DNA of 64,000 bases, from the NCBI RefSeq assembly GCF_947496985.1, contig NZ_CANMEZ010000003.1, forward strand, positions 558,001 to 622,000. The letters run 5' to 3'. Of this stretch, positions 26,267 through 35,900 are shown one piece after another. The translations under genes were made by a program, and so were the position numbers. The notes under the pieces are model-generated. The model ran no database searches. It saw only the letters and a program-made list of their open reading frames with translations, and was not told where the DNA came from. Position 1 is the first letter of the stretch. Each line of letters starts with the position of its first letter. Source of the stretch: an uncultured Kordia sp. Its GTDB lineage: Bacteria > Bacteroidota > Bacteroidia > Flavobacteriales > Flavobacteriaceae.

Positions 26267-26680
26267 ATGGATGCATCATCAGCAACATATTTAGGAAAAG
26301 GATGGGATTTCCCTCCAACATTTCTAGAAAGAAAAGGAGAAGTAAAACTAATCTCTGACGTAGAAGATATAGATAAGAGTTTACAAACGATAGTAACAAC
26401 ACGAAGAGGTGAGCGTGTAATGCGACCATTATTTGGCTGCGATCTTACCGATAAAATCTTTGAAAATCTGAATGCAACGCAAATCAACATTATGAAAAAT
26501 AGAGTTGAGGAAGCCATCATCTTATTTGAACCACGAATAGATGTCATCAAAATAGCATTAGATACACAAAATATACTAGAAGGTAAATTTTTAATCAAAG
26601 TAGAATACATCATAAGGGCAACAAACACAAGAAGAAACATTGTATTCCCTTATTACCTAACAGAAGCAACAGATATATAA
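26267..26680 (+). CDS. Baseplate wedge protein, gp25/GPW family (Pvc9-like)
   Basis: 137-aa gp25-like protein that starts sheath assembly on the baseplate. Family signs: a first half with GWDFPPTFLERKGEVKLISDVEDIDKS (conserved 'W-F-P...I..S' layout), TRRGERVMRPLFGCDLTDKIF, and a C-terminal strand pair (LIKVEYIIRATNTRRNIVFPYYL). Normal length. Confidence 0.92.
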   Translation: MDASSATYLGKGWDFPPTFLERKGEVKLISDVEDIDKSLQTIVTTRRGERVMRPLFGCDLTDKIFENLNATQINIMKNRVEEAIILFEPRIDVIKIALDTQNILEGKFLIKVEYIIRATNTRRNIVFPYYLTEATDI

Positions 26681-26682
26681 TC

Positions 26683-29600
26683 ATGCAAAACGATTGTACA
26701 GAAAATACACTAATAAAGTTACGCGAAGGCACCACACAGCAAGCGCGTTACCATGCTTTGCTCGATCCTGAGAATGTAGAACTCATGGGATTCGAAGTAA
26801 AAGATTGGATGAACTTTGCAGAGGAATTTTCTAAGCATGTCAATTTATACAACAATAAAAATTATACTATTCCAAACGGAACTTGGGAACCATTTCACAA
26901 TGCTTCAGACGAAATAAAAGAAGTCATAGAAACCTATGCAGAAGGAGACGTAACACCACAATTAGCATTATTTATAGCATTCTTAAAACTACTAAATAAA
27001 AGTAAAGAACGATTTAATAAAATCACAAAGCGTCATTTAGATTTCTATTACAAAGAAGTATTACAACTTAAAAAGAATACAGAAAAAGCAGATCATGCCT
27101 ACATTATATTTGAATTAGCTAAAAATGCAGAACAACAAATTTTAAGCAATGAAACCTTATTAAATGCAGGAAAAGACAACGATGGAAATACAATACACTA
27201 TAAGCTTGAAGACGAAATTGCTATCAATAAGGCGAAAGTTGCAGCTTTAAAAAACACATATGCTCACGAAGATGCTCCAAACTGGTACGCTTCTCCAATA
27301 GCAAATTCGGGCGATGGTGAAGGTGGCGAATTAGAAAACGGAAGTACATCATGGTTGCCATTTGGAGACACAAATAGAAATCTTGCAAAAAAAGGATTCT
27401 CAATAAGTTCTCCCTCTTTATTACTAACAGAAGGAAAACGAACGATAGAGTTAAAAGTTAGCTATGAAAAACTATCTGTTAGCAAAAACATAAAAGCATT
27501 ACTAACTGTAGAACACACAGGTGAAAAAGGATGGGAAGTAGCAAAAATAAAAGAAGCAGTTGCAAAAAATAATACAATTGTAATTGTATTAACACTAGAT
27601 GAAGACGCTGAAAAAATTGTAAACTATGATGCAGAATTACATGAAGGTAATTACGATACAAAACATCCAATCATACGTGTATTATTTAAAGCAACAGATG
27701 AAACGGAAACTACATATGAGACCTATAAAAGTATTGCAAATACAGCGATACAAAATATAGAACTGTCTACTATAGGAGAATATAAAACAGGATTAACCGT
27801 AAAAAATGATCTTGGAAAAGTTAACACTGAAAATCCATTTTTTCCATTTGGCCCATTAGCTAAAAAACGTGCAAAACTAAAAATTTCATCCAATGAATGG
27901 ATTGGTAAACGCATTAGTGATGTAACGGTTTCAATGGATTGGAAAGACCTCCCAGAAAACTTAGAAAAACATTACCAACACTATGTTGAAGAATATCTAA
28001 ACATTACACCACCAGAAACATTTATGTCTGTGTATGCAGGTAGTAGTAACACACCAATAGTATCTGATGAAAACGGTAGTCTACGCTTTAGAGTAATGAC
28101 AGACTATATTGGAAGTACAAAAGAAGTAATACAAAGTGTAGCCGAAATTGATAAAGTAGTTCTTTCAAGTGTAGAACGATTAGCACAAGAAGCCGAAGAA
28201 CGTTCCAAAAAAATAGAAATTAAAAAAGGATTTAAAAATGAAGGACTCGTAGCGCGTCCTTTTAGTCAAAATCAAATATCAGCCTTAAGCTTCGGGATCG
28301 ATAGAGATATTATCCTAGGAAATGTAACTAGTGGAGAAGTTGGTAACGTCTTTGCTGGAGGTACGTCCAATATTGTTACAAGCAATGTTTCTAGTATAGC
28401 TTCACAACGCGATCAGCAAATGTTTACAGGAGATGCAACTGCTGAATTTAAATACTTTATACCAGAGAACAGTACGTATGTTCCAAGAATTACAGATGAT
28501 TATTTTATTCAATTATGTTTAAAAAATGATTTCTTACATGATGCATACGCAAAAATATATACATACTTAGCACTCAACAAATTTCCATTGCCAAATGCAC
28601 CATATGCACCATTTGCAGAAAACTTAAAAGTAACTATAACAACAAAGGAAATTTTCTCTGACACAAAAAGGGAACTGAGTCTATATCATGAAGCTCCATT
28701 TGGGATTAATAAAATTCCTAATCACAAAAACACATTAGCTCCTTCTCCAGAGTTTGGAGGGCAATTATATGTTGGAATCGACAATGCTGTTGCGGATCAA
28801 AATATACAGTTATTATGTCAGATAGAGGAAGGTTCAGAAAATCCTGATGCTATTGAAAAATACGAATTAGCAACTGTTACTTGGCAATACTTATATAAAA
28901 ATAAGTGGACAAATTTAAAACCTGTCTATTTGCTCAAAGACCAAACTGACAGCTTTCTAAAAGCAGGATTGGTAGCCTTTACTGTTCCAAAACTATTTGG
29001 AGAAAATACACTCTTTGCAGAAGATTACTTATGGATTCGTGCCAAAATTGATAAACCATTTGACACCGTATCCAAATTTACAAACATTCACGCACAAGCA
29101 GTTGAGGTGAAATTCTTAAACAAAAAAAACACTCTAGAACACTTAGACAATGGAATGCCTGCAGAAACGATTTCCAAACTAAAAGATCGTTTGGCAACAG
29201 TAAAAAAAATAACGCAACCATATGCTTCTTTTGACGGTTTTCCAAAAGAAAGTGACTTAGATTTTTACAGAAGAGTTAGCGAACGTTTACGCCATAAAAA
29301 CAGAGCCACAACACTTTGGGATTATGAACACATTATTCTTCAAGAGTTTAATTATTTACACAAAATAAAATGTTTAAATCACAGCACACGCTCAAGTTTT
29401 AAAGCTCCAGGAGAAGTTTTATTGGTTGCAATTCCAAATATCAAAGATCAAAATGTATATGATATCTATAAGCCAAAACTAAGTCAAACCAAGTTAAATG
29501 CTATAGAAACATATGTTAATAAACTCAATACATTACATGTAAATGCAAAAGTAATATCGCCTGTATATGAAGAAGTAATTATTTCGCTTAAAGCAAGATT

Positions 29601-29904
29601 TAATGAAGGATTAGATGCCGATTTTTACACAAAAAAATTACAAAGAGACATTGCTCAATATCTATCACCTTGGGCATTTGACAAAGACAAAATGATTCCT
29701 TTCGGAAATGCAATGTATTCTAGTGAAGTCATCTTTTATATAGAAAAGCTAAATTATGTAGACTATATCAAAGACTTCAAAATGGTACACAATGGAGAAG
29801 AAAAAGGAGAAATTATACCAACAGATCAAAAAAGTATTTTAACCTCAGTATTACCTGAATTACACCCTGTAAACGCTATAACAAAAACACTATGCCAATC
29901 TTAG
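26683..29904 (+). CDS. Large baseplate protein, Pvc11/gp6-like
   Basis: 1073-aa baseplate wedge component in the place of afp11/pvc11, two bases after gp25. The N-terminal 150 residues are helical; a long beta-rich middle follows (about 230-800). The C-terminal third carries the baseplate-J-type arm region (PYASFDGFPKESDLDFYRRVSERLRHKNRATTLWDYEHIIL, then PGEVLLVAIPNIKDQ). It overlaps the next baseplate gene by 13 bases. Assignment rests on position, length and the C-terminal block. Confidence 0.85.
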   Translation: MQNDCTENTLIKLREGTTQQARYHALLDPENVELMGFEVKDWMNFAEEFSKHVNLYNNKNYTIPNGTWEPFHNASDEIKEVIETYAEGDVTPQLALFIAFLKLLNKSKERFNKITKRHLDFYYKEVLQLKKNTEKADHAYIIFELAKNAEQQILSNETLLNAGKDNDGNTIHYKLEDEIAINKAKVAALKNTYAHEDAPNWYASPIANSGDGEGGELENGSTSWLPFGDTNRNLAKKGFSISSPSLLLTEGKRTIELKVSYEKLSVSKNIKALLTVEHTGEKGWEVAKIKEAVAKNNTIVIVLTLDEDAEKIVNYDAELHEGNYDTKHPIIRVLFKATDETETTYETYKSIANTAIQNIELSTIGEYKTGLTVKNDLGKVNTENPFFPFGPLAKKRAKLKISSNEWIGKRISDVTVSMDWKDLPENLEKHYQHYVEEYLNITPPETFMSVYAGSSNTPIVSDENGSLRFRVMTDYIGSTKEVIQSVAEIDKVVLSSVERLAQEAEERSKKIEIKKGFKNEGLVARPFSQNQISALSFGIDRDIILGNVTSGEVGNVFAGGTSNIVTSNVSSIASQRDQQMFTGDATAEFKYFIPENSTYVPRITDDYFIQLCLKNDFLHDAYAKIYTYLALNKFPLPNAPYAPFAENLKVTITTKEIFSDTKRELSLYHEAPFGINKIPNHKNTLAPSPEFGGQLYVGIDNAVADQNIQLLCQIEEGSENPDAIEKYELATVTWQYLYKNKWTNLKPVYLLKDQTDSFLKAGLVAFTVPKLFGENTLFAEDYLWIRAKIDKPFDTVSKFTNIHAQAVEVKFLNKKNTLEHLDNGMPAETISKLKDRLATVKKITQPYASFDGFPKESDLDFYRRVSERLRHKNRATTLWDYEHIILQEFNYLHKIKCLNHSTRSSFKAPGEVLLVAIPNIKDQNVYDIYKPKLSQTKLNAIETYVNKLNTLHVNAKVISPVYEEVIISLKARFNEGLDADFYTKKLQRDIAQYLSPWAFDKDKMIPFGNAMYSSEVIFYIEKLNYVDYIKDFKMVHNGEEKGEIIPTDQKSILTSVLPELHPVNAITKTLCQS

Positions 29905-32735
29905 ATCAACATATCACCATACCAAGCAATGTAAGCTACAATGACGATCTTGACTTTCAGTTTCTAAGAGACGCAGGGCAACAACACGTTCAAGATCTCA
30001 GTCGAAAATTATGGACAGACTATAACATTCACGATCCAGGAATTACGATCATGGAATTGTTATGTTACGCCATTACAGACTTAGGATTACGCATAGATCA
30101 GCCGATTGAAAACTTGGTCGCTTCCGCAGATGACAACTTTGCTAAAATGCATGAGCAATTCAAATCTGCTAAAAATATTCTAACCTGTAAACCGGTTACG
30201 GTATTAGATTACAGAAAACTATTCATCGACATCAACGGTGTTAGAAATTGTTGGTTAGCTATTCATAATTTACCGCTGTATGCGGAATGTAATCCAGAAA
30301 ATCCGAAAATATCATTCAATCCATTCAAGGGTTCTGAATACAAATCAACGACTTTCAAAGTCAAAGGATTATACACAATTTTAGTCGATTTTGAAGAAGG
30401 AGAAGAATATATAGAAGAAGAAATCATTGAAAAAATATTCACTAAATACCATGAAAATCGCAACCTATGTGAAGATTTGGTTGAAGTGAAAAAAATACCA
30501 AAGCAATGCATTCAAGTGTGTGCTCAAATTCAATTAGAAAATGATGCAGATGAAGAATTGATAGATGCACAAATTCAATGGGAAGTAGGGCAATATCTTT
30601 CGCCAAGTGTAAAAGTAAATACACTTACAGAAATGATAGATAGCGGACTTTCGTCAGATGAAATATTTGAAGGTCCAGTGTTAGAAAATGGTTTCCTTAC
30701 AGCAGAAGAACTCCAAAAATCTGAACTTCGCAAAGATGTTCGCCTCTCTGACATCATGAACATCATCATGAAAATAAATGGTGTCAAACTCATTGAAAAT
30801 ATAAGTATTGATAACTGTCCACCAAAAGCTGAAGGTGAAGAAGGTGAATGCAATCAAAATATCAAAGCAAAAAGTGACCCTTGGATCATTTGTATAGAAG
30901 AAAATCACTTGCCAGTTTTATGTGATCGAAGTACATTAAAATACAGAAAAGGGTTTTTGCCAATTGGCGTAAATCGTGCAATAGTAAAAGAAAACCTAGC
31001 AAAATTAGAAGCGGAAGCAAAGGCAAACAGAGAAAAATCATTTGACGATTTACCAATGCCTTTAGGTGTGTACAATGATATAAAATATCAGACAGTACAA
31101 CATCATTTACCTGAAAACTACGGAATCTCTAAATATGGATTATCCAATACAGTTTCGGACGAACGCAAAGTAAAAGCAAAACAATTACAAGGATACTTAC
31201 TATTCTTTGATCAAACATTAAGCACGTATTTCTCTCATTTAGAGCATACCAAAACCTTATTGGCAGCAGATGAAAATTTACAACAAACCTACTTTTTCAA
31301 AGCGGTAGAAGGAATCAACGGAATAGAAACACTGATAAAAGATTTTCCTGATTACAAAGAAAATGTAGAAAACATTATTGACAAACTGGAAGATTTTAAT
31401 GCACGTAGAAACGATTTATTAGATCATTTAATTGCGCGTTTTGCAGAAGTATTTGAAGACTATACCAATACAATGTACAAACTATTTGGAAGGTCAAGAA
31501 ATACGGTAGATAACAACATCATCAATACAAAAAACAGATTCATAAAAGAATACGATATCATTAGCTCGCAACGTGGATTAGCATTCAATTACAGAAAAAG
31601 TAGTCAATGGGACACAACAAATGTTTCAGGCTTTCAAAAACGAATTGCTTTGCTTTCTGGTTTAGACGATTATACACGCAGAGATTTATTTAATGATAAC
31701 ATTACAGTAGAAACCTTAAAACGTGTTACAGAAAGTGAAGGTGTACACATAGAATACCGTTGGAAAATTAAAAATGATGACATGACATTCCTGTCATCAC
31801 AAAAAGACTTTAGCTCAAAACAAACAGCAATCAACGAATTACTAATTGTATTAAAGCTAGCAACAAACAGAGACAACTATGTATTACGCCGAACACAAAC
31901 GCCTTCAAAACGCTACTATATAGCTTTACTAAATGAAAAAGGAGAAGTAATTGGTAGACAATATAATCATTACTATGACACACTAAAAGAAGCTAGAAAA
32001 AAGCGTTTAGAAACAATAGAATTTATAGAAAACTTACTCTTTGATGAAGGTTTCTACGTAATAGAAAATATCCTAACCTTACCATACAAGCGAGAAGAGA
32101 TTAATGATCTAAATGATTGTTTATCATTATGTATAGATGAAAAATGTTTGGGATGTAGTGAAGTGGATCCGTTTTCGTATCAAGTAACAATCATATTTCC
32201 AGGATATACATCAAGATTCTCAAATGTAGATTTCAGAATTTTTATGGAAGACTTAATTCGACGAGAATTACCAGCACACATTCTTCCACGAATTTGTTGG
32301 GTTGGACACATTGATGGCGCTTTAACTCAAGTTGAAAAAACACCAATTGAAGTAGATCCTTTAGACGGAATCGGAAACATGGAAATTTCAACCCCTATAA
32401 ATGCTGATTTAGAATTAGAAGAAGTTACAGGTGAATCACCTGTATTTAAAGTAAGTGAAGAATTAGAAGATGAAAACTTTAAATACAAAATTATAGACAA
32501 TGACGAATTGTACGATATGAAATACGTGCAAAAATATTGGAAAGCATTTCTAAAATCAAAAAGTAGAGTTTCCAACGAATACATGGCAACACACAAGACA
32601 ACAAAAAGTCTATTATGTGCTATAAACAGGATGAATACAATATATGCGACAGGAACATTGCATGATTGTAATGATGAAGACGGCGAATTGAAAAACAGAA
32701 TTATACTAAACCGAAGCGCACTTGGATCGCTCTAA
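29892..32735 (+). CDS. Large baseplate protein, Pvc12-like
   Basis: 947-aa baseplate wedge partner, in the afp12/pvc12 position. The N-terminus resembles the J-type start (LDFQFLRDAGQQHVQDLSRKLWTDYNIHDPGITIMELLCYAITDLGLRI). The central region contains the QLQGYLLFFDQTLSTYFSHL block; the C-terminus carries cysteine-rich CLSLCIDEKCLGC and a segment ending in IRRELPAHILPRICWV, both seen in Bacteroidota baseplate proteins. With the preceding gene it would build the wedge ring. Confidence 0.85.
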   Translation: MPILDQHITIPSNVSYNDDLDFQFLRDAGQQHVQDLSRKLWTDYNIHDPGITIMELLCYAITDLGLRIDQPIENLVASADDNFAKMHEQFKSAKNILTCKPVTVLDYRKLFIDINGVRNCWLAIHNLPLYAECNPENPKISFNPFKGSEYKSTTFKVKGLYTILVDFEEGEEYIEEEIIEKIFTKYHENRNLCEDLVEVKKIPKQCIQVCAQIQLENDADEELIDAQIQWEVGQYLSPSVKVNTLTEMIDSGLSSDEIFEGPVLENGFLTAEELQKSELRKDVRLSDIMNIIMKINGVKLIENISIDNCPPKAEGEEGECNQNIKAKSDPWIICIEENHLPVLCDRSTLKYRKGFLPIGVNRAIVKENLAKLEAEAKANREKSFDDLPMPLGVYNDIKYQTVQHHLPENYGISKYGLSNTVSDERKVKAKQLQGYLLFFDQTLSTYFSHLEHTKTLLAADENLQQTYFFKAVEGINGIETLIKDFPDYKENVENIIDKLEDFNARRNDLLDHLIARFAEVFEDYTNTMYKLFGRSRNTVDNNIINTKNRFIKEYDIISSQRGLAFNYRKSSQWDTTNVSGFQKRIALLSGLDDYTRRDLFNDNITVETLKRVTESEGVHIEYRWKIKNDDMTFLSSQKDFSSKQTAINELLIVLKLATNRDNYVLRRTQTPSKRYYIALLNEKGEVIGRQYNHYYDTLKEARKKRLETIEFIENLLFDEGFYVIENILTLPYKREEINDLNDCLSLCIDEKCLGCSEVDPFSYQVTIIFPGYTSRFSNVDFRIFMEDLIRRELPAHILPRICWVGHIDGALTQVEKTPIEVDPLDGIGNMEISTPINADLELEEVTGESPVFKVSEELEDENFKYKIIDNDELYDMKYVQKYWKAFLKSKSRVSNEYMATHKTTKSLLCAINRMNTIYATGTLHDCNDEDGELKNRIILNRSALGSL

Positions 32736-32905
32736 AAAAGCAGTACAAGTTGTGAGTGAAAAGAATGATACAATAATAAATACGAAATAGCATTTCGAAT
32801 GAAATCAGACAATCATGTCAATGTAGAATGATACTATGAAACCAAAAGTTGAAGACAGAAAATAAGTCACATTGAATTAAGTCGGAATGAAAAAATACAA
32901 TACAG

Positions 32906-35900
32906 ATGAAAACAACAGAAACTAAAGAACCGTATTTACATATTTTAAACTCTGAAGGTAATATTTACGAAGAATTTTTACCAGATCAGGTTTTAACGCA
33001 CAAAAATCTAAATAAAATTGTAAATTACTTCGAAGACCAAGATAGGTTGAGCCGAATTTACCTTACGGGTGTTGGAGTAGGTTGCGGTTTAAATATTGTT
33101 TCGTTTTCAAATAAACATATAGAAATTGGCCAAGGTGTGGGAATTACTACCGATGGCGATATCATAAAATCAGAAACACGTAGATTTCACTACTATTCAA
33201 CCCTTACAGACAAGGCGGACTACAGTCTATTCAGACAAGGACAAAAAGCTGAAGGTGAATTGAAAGTATATGAACTCTACGAACAAGAGGCGACGGGTCG
33301 TCCCGGTGATGAGCTTCCGCTCGCCTCTTTTAGTATTAATGAAGCCACTACGCTAAAAGATTGTATTGTAATAGCGTATGTAGAAACATATACAGAAGAT
33401 GAAGGGTTATGCGGCGGCGGCGGTTGTGACGAAACCGGTAACAAAGTATTCAGTAATCTAAAATTCTTAATCACACACCAAAGTAACAAGCAACATCTTA
33501 TTGGAAAAGATACCATTTATCAAAATCATGATGTATTAGATTATTATGATAATTTACCAGATTTATGTGTACCAAGAATTATTTTAACGAAAGAAAATAC
33601 CAACGTAGGATTTCCAATACTAGAGCAATACAAAAAAACATTCGAACTAAAAGATGATTTGTACCTTGGTATTTCAACCATCATTAGAAAATTTAGCCCA
33701 CGTATCAACTTTCAAAAATTTGGAGTATTAACTACTGATATTGCAACATATATTGATACTATTTTCAGTAAGTCCGATGACGAACACGTACAATACAGAT
33801 ATGATTTACTACGTGATTTAGTAGACACATATCGTGAAATAAAAGAACTCATACTGCATTCAAAATTTGAATGTGTACCCAACATAAAAGCATTTCCAAA
33901 ACATCTACTATTAGGGACTCCCGAACTCAAAACACGTGTGACAACACGACATCAATTTTATCCATCACCGATGGTTTCAGAAAATGATGAAAACTTACTA
34001 GGAATAAGAGCTTTATGTATCCGATTTTACTATCAATTAAAGGAATTCAATATCATCAATTTTGAAAGTGCACAAATCAAAATTACACCATCAAAATCAT
34101 ATGATAAAAAACTTAGTGAACGCTCCATTCCATATTACTATAAAAGTGGAAAATCACTTGTAAACAATTGGAATCCAACATCGATCAAAAATCGTAAAGC
34201 AAACTATCAACTAGGCTATAATACAGGAAATCTTAAAGACATAGATTGCATAAAAAACCCTTTAAATTACAGTCATCTAGATAAAGATTTCTATAGAATA
34301 GAAGGACATCAAGGAAAAAACTTTGTCATTGCGCTGAAAAACATTCTCAAAAAGAAAGCACAATATAACTTACCATTTGATGTAAAAGCAATCAGTATTA
34401 ATTTTCCTGTAAACAATATATCATTAGATGAAGATACTTGTGAAACAAAAGAATATGTAACACTCTTAAAAACTTGGGTAGAAGAATTCAATTGTGTAGC
34501 AAATAGAGCAATTGACTTCTTTGGCCGCTATGAAGGTGGAAACTTAGGAGTAAACGATACAAAAGCTGACATACATACAGTTTTAAGAGAAGAATCACAA
34601 AATGATAAAAGTTTTTTAGAATCAATTGAAGATATAAAACTGGGATCATTAAATATAAATTCACCTTTAGCAAATATTAGAAATACTAAATTAACAGGGA
34701 ATGCCGCAACACTAAAAACTACAACGAGACAGAAACTTTCAGGAATTCAAAGAAATCAATTAGCACTTGCGCAAATAAACATAGGACAAGAGTTGCCAAC
34801 AAAGTTTTCTACGCTTAATACCTACAGAAGATCATTATCATTTCTACTACAATCAATAATAGATAGTATAAATCCAGAAAACTTAACTGCTGACTTTGTA
34901 GCAAATGAAGTAATAGCGCGTTTTGAACGATTTGATAGCAATCAAAAGATAGATACAGAAAGTGATGACTTTAAGCTGTATATAGAAATTCCAACACGTA
35001 TAATATCACATCTTGAAATTGTAAAATACAGATTCATAAGACAACTACAAGATGTATATGTAACGGAGAGATGGACCGCATTTCACAGTGCATTTGCAGA
35101 CTTATGCAAAGAAGTAGAAAAAGTATTGTATACACTTTCTACCGTAACAGAAAATGATACGTTTGGGAAAAAAGTACATGATAAAATGTATGAGTTTCTC
35201 ATTCATAAAGTTGCAGGTTTATGCTGCTTAAAAGAAAAATTTAATTGGCTAAAAGAACAATTAGATGATATTCGATCAAACCTTTACAAAGAATTGATTC
35301 TGTCAAAATTTGTAGAACAACATCCTGGTTTAGAACATATGGCAGGAGTTCCAAAAGGAGGAACATTTTTAATGGTATACATTGGTGAACAAAAAATAAC
35401 ATTAGAAGAAGAAGATGTAACGGTAGAAACCTTTGAAAGAGGCGTACTCTTAGATTTTGCTTTGCCATATATGTGTAAATCAATGTGTGCGCCAGAAACC
35501 ATTGTATACAGTGATGTTGTTGATCCTGTAACGCTGGCAATAGCACGTAAAAAATTCTGCTTACCATCCAACTCGGAACAAGAAAACTTTATCATAGAGC
35601 CAGAACGAGGCGTGGTAACATCTCCAGACGGAACAGCATTTATCATTACAACAGCAGAAGGATATGCATTTGATCCTACAAAAGTGCCAGATGCATTACT
35701 TGGAGAAGGAATTCAATTCTTAGTAGATGGAAAAATTCCAACCATTCCTATTGAAACAGTTGTATACAAATTACCAGAAAATGTAACAGCAGCATATGAA
35801 TTTGTTGCTTGGACAGATGATGGTTTAGTAATCAACCTAAACGTAACACACGAACTAGAAGACTTATTATATCTACAACATACTTGGAAGCGTGTAAACG